Notes: generated by a model from the sequence alone, not told the origin. DNA of 64,000 nucleotides from Saccharothrix sp. ALI-22-I (GCF_001984175.1 NZ_MTQP01000060.1:205056-269055), one strand, 5' to 3'. Counted from the first letter of the stretch, positions 23,895 through 32,842 are shown. Program-made: numbers and translations.

Positions 23895-24968
23895 TCAGCG
23901 GTCGTAGTGCGGCAAACCCACCACGACCGGCCAACGGTCCAGGTCGACGTCGCGCGCGATCCCGACGATGTGGTCGAACCGCTTCAAGCCGCTGTCCGAG
24001 CGCGCGGCCTCGGACAGCAGTTCGGTCAGCAGGTGGTTGGGCACCGCGTCCTCGGCGCGGGCCAACGCGCGCAATGTCAGGGCGCGGTCACCGCGCCACA
24101 GCGAGTACCAGGCGAGCAGACACGCGACGTCGGCGACGACGGGCGTGGGGCATGCCCTGGTCAGCTCTCCGAACAGCCGCGCACCGGCGTTGCGCAGGTC
24201 GCGGTCGTGGACGTGGCCCATCAGCTTGTCGCGGACGCGCCAGTCGGCCAGCGCGGCGGCCAGATCGACGATCTCGCCTTCGCACAGTGGTGGAGTCGGG
24301 TCGATCGCCGCCATCAGGTGCTTCATGGCCAGGTCGTAGCGGCGGCGCGACGGGGACGGCCCGCCAGAGTCGGCCGCGACCAGAGTCAGTCCCTCGGCCC
24401 AGTGCAGTTGCCCCAAGGCGTCGGCGCGCCGGCGGACCACCTCGTCCGGATCGGGTGCGACGATCGCCTCCAGTGCCTGCGCGTCGGCGTGGAAGGTGTA
24501 GCCGTGGATGTCGGCCGCCATCCCTGCCGGCGTGTCCCGTGGGTCGACCAGGACCCCGGTCCGGCCGGCGGCGGAAGTCCACACCGCTCCCTCGGTGATC
24601 GACGCGACGCGGCACGCGGCGACCGGGTCGGTGCCGACCCGCCGCAACGCCGCCACCAGCCGGTCGAGCACGTCGGCGGCCGACGTCGGGCCGTGGTGGT
24701 CCTCGGCCACGACGGTGAGGGCGATCGCCGGGTCCGCGTTGTCGCGGTGGAACCGCTGCGCGTACTCGGTGAGGACCTTCTCCGTGTCGTGGTCGAGGTT
24801 GACGACCTTCGTCTCGGCGAAGACGCCGGCCCGCCGGCAGGTGAGCACGGCCTGACCGGCGGTGGGAAGGAATCCGATCTGATAGGGCAGCGTCGACAGG
24901 AACAGGGTCGGGTCGGTGAGGGCTTGGTCGGTGACGGGCAGGTGGTTCGTCCAGGGCTCGTCGAGCAC
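23895..24968 (-). CDS. DUF4192 domain protein, 357 aa
   Basis: GTG at 24968 with AGGAG eight bases upstream. The N-terminus (DPTLFLSTLPYQIGFLPTAG, then AVLTC) and the later ACLLAWYSLWRGDRALTLRA block match DUF4192, an actinobacterial family of about this length with no established biochemical role. It carries the canonical array promoter and leader, so a family normally found singly on chromosomes has been brought under the array control. Confidence 0.75.
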   Translation of the reverse strand: MLDEPWTNHLPVTDQALTDPTLFLSTLPYQIGFLPTAGQAVLTCRRAGVFAETKVVNLDHDTEKVLTEYAQRFHRDNADPAIALTVVAEDHHGPTSAADVLDRLVAALRRVGTDPVAACRVASITEGAVWTSAAGRTGVLVDPRDTPAGMAADIHGYTFHADAQALEAIVAPDPDEVVRRRADALGQLHWAEGLTLVAADSGGPSPSRRRYDLAMKHLMAAIDPTPPLCEGEIVDLAAALADWRVRDKLMGHVHDRDLRNAGARLFGELTRACPTPVVADVACLLAWYSLWRGDRALTLRALARAEDAVPNHLLTELLSEAARSDSGLKRFDHIVGIARDVDLDRWPVVVGLPHYDR

Positions 24969-24994
24969 TGCTGATCTCCTGGTGAGTGGAGTGG

Positions 24995-25082
24995 TTGTCG
25001 GGTTCGTGTCGACCCGAGGGCGTCACCCCAGCGGACCGACACCACGGACGTTAACGATCAAGACGCGTGTCCGCTGGCGCTT
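24995..25082 (-). promoter_or_regulatory. Array promoter and hairpin leader of the 23895-24968 gene
   Basis: AAGCGCCAGC box at 25082, -10 TAACGT at 25053-25048, outer stem GTGTCG/CGACAC around GGGGTGACGCCC, tail CGAACCCGACAA. Confidence 0.85.
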
Positions 25083-25217
25083 CGCGCCCGCGCCGTTGTG
25101 CGGTCGCGGCCGGACCGGCGCCCCGGCGCCTCGGCTGTCCGGGCGGTCGGGAGCGGGCGGCGGACGGGGCAGGTGTGGGCCGTGGCGGAGGGTTCGCGCC
25201 GACGGCCCGCACCGTGT

Positions 25218-25847
25218 TCACAGCGGGTGGATCTCCTCGTCGCCTAGGCCCACCCGGACCGGCACCAGCCGGTGCCCGCCGATGCCGCCGACCTCGACGA
25301 CCGGTGCGTGCGGGTCCTCTTTGCACAGCCGGACGCGCAGGCGAAGGCCGTGGACCTCCAGGACGTAGGTGTCACCGGCGTCGTCGTGGGTGCGGTCGTG
25401 CACTTGCAGTTCGGCCTCGCGCAGCCGGGTCGACTCGCGCGGTGCCGGCGTTGTGCGCGGGAGCAGTGCGGCGAGGTCGACGTTCCAGCATCCGGGGTGC
25501 TGCACCAGGTGTTGCCAACCTCGCGCGGCCGGGTCCAGGCCGTTGGCCCGTGCCCGGTTCAACACGTGGTGCACCCTCGTCCACCACGCTGATCGGGGAA
25601 GGGTCGGAGGGTCGGCGTGCCAGAGCGTGCGGGTGGCGTCGTGCACGGCCACCAGGTCGGCCGTGCAGGTTCCGTGTAGTTCCACGGTGATCGTGACCGC
25701 GGCGGGGAACCTCTCCTGGATACGCAGCGCGGCCTCGGACAGCAGTTCGGTGACCGCGCGCTCCTTCAACCGCCAGATTTCGCGCAACGTCGTCCGGGCG
25801 GTGTGGTGCGCCGCGCCGATCGGTGTGCGCGGTGAGGTCGTCGACAT
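25218..25847 (-). CDS. Hypothetical protein, 209 aa
   Basis: ATG at 25847 with AAAGG seven bases upstream. N-terminal helix, then VTITVELHGTCTADLVAVHD, a Trp-rich segment (SAWWTRVHHVLNRA) and a beta C-terminus (YVLEVHGLRLRVRLCKED). It follows 25926-26954 in the same direction after a hairpin and has no promoter of its own. Function unknown. Confidence 0.68.
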   Translation of the reverse strand: MSTTSPRTPIGAAHHTARTTLREIWRLKERAVTELLSEAALRIQERFPAAVTITVELHGTCTADLVAVHDATRTLWHADPPTLPRSAWWTRVHHVLNRARANGLDPAARGWQHLVQHPGCWNVDLAALLPRTTPAPRESTRLREAELQVHDRTHDDAGDTYVLEVHGLRLRVRLCKEDPHAPVVEVGGIGGHRLVPVRVGLGDEEIHPL

Positions 25848-25873
25848 GGCAGGGCCTTTCTGGAATGTGGGGC

Positions 25874-25922
25874 CGGACTGCGCGGGCCGTCGGTGAGCGA
25901 GGCTCGACCGGCGGCCCGCGTC
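25874..25922 (-). terminator. Hairpin between 25926-26954 and 25218-25847 genes
   Basis: GGaCtGCGCGGGCCG / CGGCCCGCGTCC stem directly after the stop; may attenuate rather than stop transcription into the next gene. Confidence 0.5.
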
Positions 25923-25925
25923 CGA

Positions 25926-26954
25926 TCAGGCGCGGTCGTGGTCGCGGCCTGCCTCGACCGTCCCGCCGAGGTCGCCGTGTTCGGACAGGGCCAGCACGGT
26001 GGCGAGCCCGGCGACGACGCGGTCGGCGCGCGCGGCGGCGGCGGTCAGGGCCGCGGCGAGTGCGACGCCGCTGTCGACGGTCAGCGGGATGCGGTCGCCG
26101 GTGGTGCGCAGGCCGATCAGTCCGGGGTAGTGCACGGGGTCGTGGACCACGGCGAAGTTCGGGCCGGCGCGCCAGATCCGGCACTCGGTTCGGGTGGGCG
26201 GGGAAGCGGCGTGTCGGACCGTGGCGTGGTCGTCGGCCGGGTACCGGTGGGGGTGGGCGGCGGCGTGGGCGGCGAGGCGGCGGGCCGCGGGCCGGTCGAG
26301 CCAGACCTCGGCGGTCGGGCCGGGCAGGCGGGGAGCGGTCGTGGTGTCCAGCAGCAGGGCGGGGGCGGCGGGGCCTGTGTCGCGCAACCGCACCGCGATG
26401 CTGCCGGTGTCGGTCACGACGATCTCGCGCGCCTGGTTCCAGTGCGCGGGCAGACCCAGTTCGGTCGAGACGGCGGCGGGTGCGGCGGCGTGCAGTGTCG
26501 CGGCGATCTCGGCCAGCACGGCGGGTTCGACACCGCTGTCAGGGCCGGCTTCGTTGGCCCAGCCCAACGCCACCACGGCGTCGTCGCGCCAGCCGCAGTG
26601 CATCAGCACGTGGCCGTCCAGCCAGAAGGCGATGCCTTCGGCGTGGCGTACGAGCAGCGGCCGGCCGGATTGGGGCAGCTTCGACGACGGCCGCGACGGG
26701 CCGCTGCCGAACACGGTGTCCAGGACGTCGGGATCGTCGAGGCGGTCGGCCAACTCCCGCAGGGACTCCGGCAGGTCGGACAGCAACGGCGTGTGGGCCT
26801 GCGACCAGGCGACCAGCCCGTTGGGCAGGACCGGGGCGGCGTACACGCGCCCCGCGCTCATCCACAGCGCCCACGTGTACTCGTGGGAGATCAGCAGCGG
26901 TGCGCCGGCCGCGGGCAGGTTCGTCGGGTCGAACGGTTCGGTGAAGACGGACAT
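25926..26954 (-). CDS. Hypothetical protein, 342 aa
   Basis: ATG at 26954 with AGGAG nine bases upstream. Repeats of short beta units with Trp (YTWALWMSAGRVYAAPVLPN, AEGIAFWLDGHVLMHCGWRD, CRIWRAGPNFAVVHD) separated by helical linkers; Ala-rich C-terminus. A unit like WSQAH...LLSDLP recalls WSHADAPD in the 4547-5854 product. No known family recognised. Confidence 0.7.
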   Translation of the reverse strand: MSVFTEPFDPTNLPAAGAPLLISHEYTWALWMSAGRVYAAPVLPNGLVAWSQAHTPLLSDLPESLRELADRLDDPDVLDTVFGSGPSRPSSKLPQSGRPLLVRHAEGIAFWLDGHVLMHCGWRDDAVVALGWANEAGPDSGVEPAVLAEIAATLHAAAPAAVSTELGLPAHWNQAREIVVTDTGSIAVRLRDTGPAAPALLLDTTTAPRLPGPTAEVWLDRPAARRLAAHAAAHPHRYPADDHATVRHAASPPTRTECRIWRAGPNFAVVHDPVHYPGLIGLRTTGDRIPLTVDSGVALAAALTAAAARADRVVAGLATVLALSEHGDLGGTVEAGRDHDRA

Positions 26955-26978
26955 GTGGGATCGCTCCTGGAAAGAGGG

Positions 26979-27030
26979 TTGTCGGGTTCGTCCCCGCGTC
27001 CCGGGCGTCACCCCGGAGGCGCGAGGCTGG
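26979..27030 (-). promoter_or_regulatory. Leader hairpin of the 25926-26954 gene, no clear promoter
   Basis: Stem CCTCGCG/CGCGGGG (one G-U pair if RNA) around CCGGGGTGACGCCCGG, tail CGAACCCGACAA. No TAnnnT found upstream. Confidence 0.7.
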
Positions 27031-27078
27031 GCGCCGCCCCGCCCCGCCGTGGCATGGCATGGCGGGGCGGCGCGGCGC
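27031..27078 (-). terminator. Hairpin terminator after the 27090-28037 gene
   Basis: GC-only stem (CCGCCCCGCC region / GGCGGGGCGG) with loop GTGGCATGGCAT. Confidence 0.55.
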
Positions 27079-27089
27079 AATGGAGCCGG

Positions 27090-28037
27090 TCAGTTCAGGG
27101 TGAGCAGGCGGCGGCACGTCTTTGCCGCGTGCACGGTGCCGCTCGTCTCGTGGCCGCCGGGGAAGATCACGTGGAAGCGCACCTCGGTCGGTCGGATGCG
27201 GTGGCAGTCGCACCAGCGGTCCAGGTGGACCACGGGCACGGCGTCGCCGATCAGGCGCAACCCGGCCCCAGCCCCGGCCCCGGCGTTCACCCGGAAGTTC
27301 ACGTACATCCCTTGCAGGAGGCCGGATTGGACGGGGCCGGCGTTGAGGATCGGGTCGCCCTCCGGCACCGTGTTCCCCGCCTCGGCGACGATGGGCATGA
27401 TCTGGGCGCGAAGCGTGGCGGAGTCGGCCACGTCCGGACCCGGCAACGCGACCAGCGGTGTCCACTCGCGACCGTTGAACATCTCCCACCACAGCCCCGC
27501 CAGCACGGCCTTCGGGTCGGCGGTGTCGGACAGCGCCGTCTCCACCGTCGCCCGTTGTTCAAGGGTGAGCGGGATGGGACTGACTGCGCGGGGCCGGTGG
27601 CGCTGGGCGGGAAGCCCCGGCAAGGGGGCGGGCAGGACGCCGCGCACCAACATCTTGCCGTGGCCGCGGATCGCGTGGACCGCTTTGGCCGCCTCGGTCT
27701 CGTCGAGCACCGCGCACAGCAACTGCCCGACACCGTCGGGACCGGGCCGGAACGGCGCGCCATCCTGGCGCGACGCCCGGACGAACGTGTCCAACTCCGC
27801 TGCGGAGAACCGGGCCGGGGCGGACGGGGTGAAATGGGTCGGCGTGCCGTCGCCGTCGTCCTCGATCACCCCGACCGGCCCGAGGTCGGGGTGGTGCAGC
27901 GTCGCGGTGAACGCGGCCTGCTCATTCCCGGTGCCCTGCTCGCGGTAGTCGCTGCTGGTCAGCAGGAACGGTGCTACCACTCCGGTGTGCGGCCACCGCG
28001 TGAGCGGCGCGGTCGCGGTGGGGTCGGTCTTGGGCAT
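27090..28037 (-). CDS. Hypothetical protein, 315 aa, family A
   Basis: ATG at 28037 with AGGAG five bases upstream. Third member of the family with 8874-9809 and 12723-13646: RWPHTGVVAPFLLT, AFTATLHHPDLGPVGVIED, WEMFNGREWTPLVALPG, RWCDCHRIRP and the end GTVHAAKTCRRLLTLN. It has a distinctive Gly-Ala repeat insertion (NAGAGAGAGLRL). Confidence 0.8.
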   Translation of the reverse strand: MPKTDPTATAPLTRWPHTGVVAPFLLTSSDYREQGTGNEQAAFTATLHHPDLGPVGVIEDDGDGTPTHFTPSAPARFSAAELDTFVRASRQDGAPFRPGPDGVGQLLCAVLDETEAAKAVHAIRGHGKMLVRGVLPAPLPGLPAQRHRPRAVSPIPLTLEQRATVETALSDTADPKAVLAGLWWEMFNGREWTPLVALPGPDVADSATLRAQIMPIVAEAGNTVPEGDPILNAGPVQSGLLQGMYVNFRVNAGAGAGAGLRLIGDAVPVVHLDRWCDCHRIRPTEVRFHVIFPGGHETSGTVHAAKTCRRLLTLN

Positions 28038-28057
28038 GGTGCTCCTCGTGTTGTGGG

Positions 28058-28144
28058 TTGTCGGGTTCGTGTGGGGATCAAGGGCGTCACTCCCTGATGC
28101 CCGCACAGGAAATCTATCGTTCTGCGAATAGGTGCGCGGCGCTT
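28058..28144 (-). promoter_or_regulatory. Array promoter and hairpin leader of the 27090-28037 gene
   Basis: AAGCGCCGCG box (28 nt rather than 29 above the -10), -10 TAGATT at 28116-28111, stem TGTG/CACA with inner ATCAGGG/CCCTtGAT around AGTGACG, tail CGAACCCGACAA. The box overlaps the TAA stop of the upstream gene. Confidence 0.8.
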
Positions 28145-28901
28145 ATTCGATGACCGCGAGGCCACCTTGCGCTGCGGCGTCGAGGAGTTCGTGATTGACG
28201 AATTCCAGGCCGCCGCCGATGTAAGTGTCACGCCACCTGTCGAAGCCGCTGCCGTCGATGCTGTCGACACATTCCAGCCGGATCATGTGTCGGATGCGGT
28301 TCAGCGTGTTGACCCTGCCGCCGTGGATGTGCAGGCCACGCCGCTTTCCTTCCCGGCAGATGTCCGCCATCTCCTGGGACAGCTTGTACTTCGTGGAACC
28401 TGCCATGAACAAGGCGCGCAGGTTGGGCCAATCCCACGGGATGCCCACCTTCTCCGCGCCGTCCTGGACACAGAACGCCAAGGGCAGATGGGACAGCAAC
28501 GTCGCCCACTCGCAAAAGCGGCGCGCCGTGCCCCGGGCGTCGAAGGGGACGTCCGGGACGGTGACGAACAGCAGGTTGGGGTGCCACGCCTCACTGCCGA
28601 GCCCGTTGCCGTCCCCTTCGTGGACGAAGTGGGTCATCATCGTGGCGGTGCGTTCGCTGAGCGTCAGCGCCCGTCCCCACAGGGCCTCCTCGATCCGGCC
28701 GATCATCGTCACGAAAAGTTTGAGGTTCCAGTCGCTGAAGGCGTCGTTGTCGAACGCGGTCGGAAATCCGGCGTCCATCGTTTCGCGGATTCTGCCGGCG
28801 TGCCGGGGCCGGCCCAGGCGTCCGAGATTGGATGCGTAATGCGGGTACTTGTCGCGGACCTGGTAGAGCGTGTCCAGTCCGCCGCCGTTGAGGATCAGCA
28901 C
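28143..28901 (-). CDS. tRNA-guanine transglycosylase-like / DpdA-like protein, 252 aa
   Basis: GTG at 28901 right after the leader; ribosome site is weak (GAGAGA). The second half reads LRALFMAGSTKYKLSQEMAD, CREGKRRGLHIHGGRVNTLN and LECVDSIDGSGFDRW: the 'substrate strand, helix, H-x-GRVN, C/G-x-DSxDG' order I associate with TGT-superfamily barrels of phages, including DpdA enzymes that insert 7-deazaguanine bases into DNA. It is shorter than bacterial Tgt (~370 aa), as phage versions are. If correct it would exchange a guanine base in DNA or RNA. Family call is from motif memory, so moderate confidence. Confidence 0.58.
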   Translation of the reverse strand: MLILNGGGLDTLYQVRDKYPHYASNLGRLGRPRHAGRIRETMDAGFPTAFDNDAFSDWNLKLFVTMIGRIEEALWGRALTLSERTATMMTHFVHEGDGNGLGSEAWHPNLLFVTVPDVPFDARGTARRFCEWATLLSHLPLAFCVQDGAEKVGIPWDWPNLRALFMAGSTKYKLSQEMADICREGKRRGLHIHGGRVNTLNRIRHMIRLECVDSIDGSGFDRWRDTYIGGGLEFVNHELLDAAAQGGLAVIE

Positions 28902-28926
28902 GGGTCTCTCACGTTCCGGGAATGGG

Positions 28927-29014
28927 TTGTCGGGTTCGTGTCCGTATCGGGATGTCACTCCCTTTCCCGGACAACCACGACCGTATCGGCCGGCCCGATT
29001 GTGCGCTGACGCTT
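28927..29014 (-). promoter_or_regulatory. Array promoter and hairpin leader of the 28143-28901 gene
   Basis: AAGCGTCAGC box at 29014, -10 TACGGT at 28985-28980, stem TGTCCG/CGGACA with GGGAGTGACATCCC (G-to-A matched by C-to-T), tail CGAACCCGACAA. Confidence 0.85.
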
Positions 29015-29193
29015 GACGGCCACGGATGCGCGGTATGTACGCGACGGGATTGCGTGTCGGGACAGGCTCCGTCAGACGGTGTGCCGACGCGCCGGTTACC
29101 GGAAGTGAATGCGGAGCGTGGTCATGTCCGCACACCGCGCGATAGTCCGGCGCGTCTGTGCGACTTCCGTGTCGACCGATTTACCATCGGGTC

Positions 29194-29709
29194 ATGGGGG
29201 ATAGTGATTTTGCGCAGCAAGCACAACAGATCGGGGTCCAAGCACTCCGGCCACAGTTCGACGCGCTGAAGGAAGTGGCCGCAGCCGCCGACTCCGCACG
29301 CGAAGGGGACAGGCTCCGCGGGAAGGCGCAGAAGAGGGCGGAGGCGATCAGCAGGCGGGCGGAGCGCGCGATAGCGCGCATCCGCGAACGCGCGGACAAG
29401 GCCGCGGCGGCGGTCGCACAGGATGCGGACAAGGCCGTGGCGGAGGTCGAGCAGCAGACGGCGGAGGAGATCACGCGGCGGGTCGAACGCTGGCGGCGGG
29501 CGTGGGCCGCGCTGACGAAGGCGGGGTGGACCCGCCCGCAACTGCGGGCCACGTCGATCGCCAACCTGAAGCCTCCGGCCGCACCCCGCGCGAAGACCCT
29601 GGCGAAACCGCCCACTCCCGCCGCGACGGCCGAGCCGCCGGAGCTCGAAGCGCCAGCCGGTGATATCACCGGGCGAGGGGCTTCCGCGCGACACGACGTC
29701 ACGGGCTGA
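29194..29709 (+). CDS. Coiled-coil Ala/Arg/Lys-rich protein, 171 aa
   Basis: One of few plus-strand genes of the array. ATG at 29194 has no ribosome site, but a TACCAT -10 at 29182-29187 puts the expected transcription start on the ATG, so it is probably leaderless. Residues ~20-115 are an almost continuous charged helix (RLRGKAQKRAEAISRRAERA, DKAAAAVAQDADKAVAEVEQ), a likely coiled coil; the C-terminal ~50 residues are Pro/Ala/Lys-rich and disordered. Possibly a structural or DNA-bridging protein; not recognised. Confidence 0.68.
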   Translation: MGDSDFAQQAQQIGVQALRPQFDALKEVAAAADSAREGDRLRGKAQKRAEAISRRAERAIARIRERADKAAAAVAQDADKAVAEVEQQTAEEITRRVERWRRAWAALTKAGWTRPQLRATSIANLKPPAAPRAKTLAKPPTPAATAEPPELEAPAGDITGRGASARHDVTG

Positions 29710-29822
29710 GCGACCGCACGGTGGCCCCCGGTTCGGCGACGGACGGTGGGGCCGGCGCGGCGGCGGGTGAATCGCGGTACCGGTCGCCCGGCCTGCTGCG
29801 GGAACGACGGAGGCGTCGACGA

Positions 29823-29859
29823 TGGTGTTCGGGTCCGCCCGGATGACGGACCCGAACAC
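29823..29859. terminator. Bidirectional terminator between convergent genes
   Basis: 14-bp perfect stem GGTGTTCGGGTCCG / CGGACCCGAACACC between the plus gene 29194-29709 and the minus gene 29871-30887. Confidence 0.75.
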
Positions 29860-29870
29860 CGTCTCGGGGT

Positions 29871-30887
29871 TCAGCGAATGGTCAGTTCGCCGCGTTCGAT
29901 CAGGCTCCGGGCCGCGCCGATCAGATCCCGGCGGGGCGAGGCGTCGGCGTGCGCGCCCGCCGGCACGGGGAACGCGCCCCAGATGATCGTGTCACCCGGC
30001 AGGCGACCGGCGTCCGCGGTGCGCAACCGCTGGGCCGCCTGCCACAGGTGGGCACGGGGGCCGGGGCAGCGTTTCCTGCTGCCCGGCCGGTCGGGCAAGC
30101 AGACCCGGCAGGAGCCTTCCGGTCGGGGCGAGCAGTCGATGCGGTGGACCTCGTCGCGGCCGTCCGCGCGCACGACCACGACGACGTGGGCCATGTCGCC
30201 GGGCTCGGCTGCCAGTTCGGGGACGAACCGGTGCACACGCTCGGCCACGTGATGCGCGCCGGTCGCGGTGCGCAGCCACCAGCGGGTGCCGTCGGTGCGG
30301 CGCACCACCACCCGGCCCCGGTCGCAGTGACGCACATCGACCAGCACGGGGCCGAACGGGGTGGTGATCGCCACCGATGCGGCGACGCCCGACTTGGTGG
30401 CGTGCGGCTCGGCGGCCAACCCGCGCGTACGCAGGGCGGCGAGCAGAGCCATCCCGGTGTAGCGGATCGCGGTGCGCCGCGAGCGCCGCGCCACGCCCTT
30501 GGCCAGGTCGGACAGGTTGGGGTAGGCGCCGCGGAGTCGGCATGCGGTGCGGTCGTCGTCGTCGGCCCGCTCGTGCATCTCCTCGGCTGCCAGGTCGAGG
30601 ATCCCCACCAGGTCGAACAGGCAGGCACAGTCGCGGCGGGTGAACAGGTCGCGGCCGGTGCCGCCGCAGAAGAAGCAGCCACGCAGGCCGTACCGCCCGT
30701 CCGCGATCCTGCGGTAGTCGCGACGGCCAGGGCGCACGACGTCGAGGGCGGTGCAGTCCGGGCGGCACGGCTCGCCCGCGTCGGTGCCGCATCCCCTGCA
30801 CGGGGACGGGAACGGATTCCGCGGTGCCGTGGCGCGGTCGTCGTGCGCGGAAGCGGCCTCGGCCCGCACGTGCTCGGAAGGGTTCAT
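29871..30887 (-). CDS. Cys-rich hypothetical protein, 338 aa
   Basis: ATG at 30887 with GGAGA six bases upstream. N-terminal CRGCGTDAGEPCRPDC and CFFCGGTGRDLFTRRDCAC are two Cys clusters that should bind zinc, reminiscent of recruiting or DNA-binding ribbons. The middle has an alpha/beta unit with VVRRTDGTRWWLRTATGAHH; further Cys (CSPRPEGSCRVC) follow. No catalytic motif recognised; proteins with such paired ribbons occur in actinophages. Confidence 0.7.
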   Translation of the reverse strand: MNPSEHVRAEAASAHDDRATAPRNPFPSPCRGCGTDAGEPCRPDCTALDVVRPGRRDYRRIADGRYGLRGCFFCGGTGRDLFTRRDCACLFDLVGILDLAAEEMHERADDDDRTACRLRGAYPNLSDLAKGVARRSRRTAIRYTGMALLAALRTRGLAAEPHATKSGVAASVAITTPFGPVLVDVRHCDRGRVVVRRTDGTRWWLRTATGAHHVAERVHRFVPELAAEPGDMAHVVVVVRADGRDEVHRIDCSPRPEGSCRVCLPDRPGSRKRCPGPRAHLWQAAQRLRTADAGRLPGDTIIWGAFPVPAGAHADASPRRDLIGAARSLIERGELTIR

Positions 30888-30910
30888 GAATTGGTCTCCG
30901 GTGAACGGGA

Positions 30911-30998
30911 TTGTCGGGTTCGCGTCGGGAATCGGGCGTCACTCCTTTTTCCGACAGGACCGACATTATTCGAATTTCCTTTCGTTCGTCGGCCGCTA
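30911..30998 (-). promoter_or_regulatory. Array promoter and hairpin leader of the 29871-30887 gene
   Basis: TAGCGGCC box near 30998, -10 TAATGT at 30968-30963, stem TGTCGG/CCGACG around AGGAGTGACGCCC, tail CGAACCCGACAA. Confidence 0.78.
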
Positions 30999-31064
30999 AT
31001 GCCTTCCCCGACCCCGGTTCGGTGCCGCGCGATCGCGGTCCCCGGAGAAGCGGGGCGGGTTCAC

Positions 31065-31562
31065 CTACCGCGCGTCCGACCACTGCGGGCGCACCAGACA
31101 GTCGACGTCGAGCAGGCGACCGTCACGGAAGCCGCGACGCCCGTACCAACCCCGCAGCCGTCGTGTTCCGTCGTCGTGCTCGGGATCGGACACACGCGGC
31201 AGCGCCAGCCCGAGCACACGGTTCCCGTAGTGATCGCACACCGCGTCGAGCAGCCTGCTGCCGATCCCGACTCCGCGCCGGCCCGGCACCACCACGATGT
31301 CCTCGATCCAGACGAACCTCTCGCAGTCGATCAGATCGACGTACCCGACCTGATGACCTCGCACGACCAGGGCCAGGCGGTTCTCGTCCAGGTCGTGGTC
31401 GGGCGGTGGTGCGGTGCCGGGTTCCCGGTCCCACCGCAGTCCGGTGTCGACCCGGTGCTGACCGTCGGGTGCGCCGGGGCCGGGGAGCGGGATGGTGGCG
31501 ACCGTGTGGCCCGCGATGCTGGTTGCCGGTATGGCGGTGCCGTCCTGCTTTTCCGGTGTCAC
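31065..31562 (-). CDS. GNAT-family N-acetyltransferase, 165 aa
   Basis: GTG at 31562 with AGGAG five bases upstream. The core IEDIVVVPGRRGVGIGSRLL holds the R/Q-x-x-G-x-G/A acetyl-CoA loop (residues ~95-101), preceded by a YVDLID strand and followed by the Y-G-RRGF ending motif of the fold. N-terminal ~45 residues are extra and low complexity. Acceptor substrate unknown; could modify a protein, tRNA or small molecule. Confidence 0.8.
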   Translation of the reverse strand: MTPEKQDGTAIPATSIAGHTVATIPLPGPGAPDGQHRVDTGLRWDREPGTAPPPDHDLDENRLALVVRGHQVGYVDLIDCERFVWIEDIVVVPGRRGVGIGSRLLDAVCDHYGNRVLGLALPRVSDPEHDDGTRRLRGWYGRRGFRDGRLLDVDCLVRPQWSDAR

Positions 31563-31613
31563 CTGATCTCCTGGCAGGCAGGTCGAGTTCGGCGGGCCCG
31601 TCGGGGGGCGCGC

Positions 31614-31652
31614 TCGCGTCGGGAGCCGCGCCGCGGGTGGTCCCGACGCGAA
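31614..31652 (-). promoter_or_regulatory. Diverged leader hairpin of the 31065-31562 gene
   Basis: Minus strand CGCGTCGGGA ... TCCCGACGCG, a perfect 10-bp stem, followed by GCGCGCCCCCCGACGG, which recalls the GAACCCGACAA tail. No box or -10 recognised. Confidence 0.5.
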
Positions 31653-31727
31653 TGGCGTGGGCGGTGACCGACGACGTCGGCGGACCGCTTCGCGTCGCCG
31701 GGCCGGGCGCGTGGCGTTGGTGGCGCG

Positions 31728-31767
31728 GCCCCTCCGGCGACGGAATCGGGTTCCGCCGCCGGAGGGC
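31728..31767 (-). terminator. Hairpin terminator after the 31837-32742 gene
   Basis: GCCCCTCCGGCG / CGCCGGAGGGC stem-loop. Confidence 0.6.
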
Positions 31768-31836
31768 TTGAGCAACACCGCGGTTCGGCCGACATCGGCG
31801 GCCCCGGTGCGCCAGGGCGCTACCGCGCCTCGCTCG

Positions 31837-32742
31837 TCATCGGTCGCGCTGCGCCACCCAGGCGTCCGCGCGGTCCTCCAGCCACCGCGTCACCGAGCCG
31901 CCGGCGGCTTGTTCGTCCGGGCGCAGGACGAAGCGGGCCTCTTCGGGCGTGAGCCGCAGATCGGGCGAGTACACGTAGGCGACGGGATGGCCACACCACC
32001 AGAAGTTCCAGCGAACCCCTCGGGCGTCCTGCCGCGTGGTCGACCACGGCCAATCCCGCGTGACCCACCGGGCGCGCTGCCCCAGATCCCGCCACCGCGT
32101 CCAGGCGTCTCCGGCGAGATCCTGTACGGCCTGGGTGCGGAGCCAGGCGCCGAATCGGGCCGCGATGGACTCCGTGGAGTTGCCTGCGGGCAGCCTGTCC
32201 ATCGTCCACAACGTCCTAGCCTCGGACAGGCCCCGACCCCGGTCGACGATGCCGTGCGCCTCCAGCCACGCGGTCTCCCACCCGTCGGTCCGGCCCATGA
32301 GCCACACGGTCGACAGCGTCGTCGGCGTCCTGCCGTCGGCCTCCAGGTCGATCACCGGCCGCCACACCTCCACCTCGGCGGGCGCGACCTCGATGTGACT
32401 GCCCCCCGTGAACCTGTAGCGGAACTTGCCCTGAGTGATGCCGTAGGACATGACTTGCCACGGATCCGCGGTGTAGTCGCGCACTCCGACGCACAACTCG
32501 CCACCACGCCACCAGGTGTCGCACAACTGCTCGAACGCCTCCTGCGTCTCGGGCACGAGGTGCACCGACCCGTCACCCGGGAGCAGCGGGTGCCGCGCGG
32601 GGTCGCGTAGGTCGGGCTCGCGGATGTCGAACCGGTCGGGAAACGCCTCGTGAGGCGCGAATTCACCGGCGCGCACTGTGACCTGCATCCAGCCGTCCCA
32701 CTCGAAATACAGGTCGGCAAGCCGGTGGTAAAAGGTGAACAT
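31837..32742 (-). CDS. Hypothetical protein, 301 aa, family C
   Basis: ATG at 32742 with GAGGGG five bases upstream. Starts MFTFYHRLADLYFEWDGWMQ and is Trp-rich throughout (DTWWRGGELCVGVRDYTADP, VTRDWPWSTTRQDARG). The first ~115 residues are nearly the same as the shorter product 33850-34209. The promoter/leader is of a second type also shared with that gene. Function unknown. Confidence 0.77.
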   Translation of the reverse strand: MFTFYHRLADLYFEWDGWMQVTVRAGEFAPHEAFPDRFDIREPDLRDPARHPLLPGDGSVHLVPETQEAFEQLCDTWWRGGELCVGVRDYTADPWQVMSYGITQGKFRYRFTGGSHIEVAPAEVEVWRPVIDLEADGRTPTTLSTVWLMGRTDGWETAWLEAHGIVDRGRGLSEARTLWTMDRLPAGNSTESIAARFGAWLRTQAVQDLAGDAWTRWRDLGQRARWVTRDWPWSTTRQDARGVRWNFWWCGHPVAYVYSPDLRLTPEEARFVLRPDEQAAGGSVTRWLEDRADAWVAQRDR

Positions 32743-32756
32743 GACCCCTCATGCGG

Positions 32757-32842
32757 GTTGTCGGATGCAAAATCGGGGGACTATCACCTCAACCCCGAAC
32801 GAGACCGATCCTATTGTTTTCCCGGCGCGACCGTTTTCTCCT
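32757..32842 (-). promoter_or_regulatory. Second-type array promoter and leader of the 31837-32742 gene
   Basis: -10 TAGGAT at 32813-32808 with AGGAGA at the box position; leader stem TCGGGG/CCCCGA around GAGGTGATAGT, tail CATCCGACAACCC, then GAGGGG. Aligns with 34221-34309. Confidence 0.7.

Noticed and set aside
25893..28097. Plus-strand open frame of 734 codons
   Set aside because: Antisense to family A member 27090-28037 and 25926-26954, whose homology to other genes proves the minus strand is coding.
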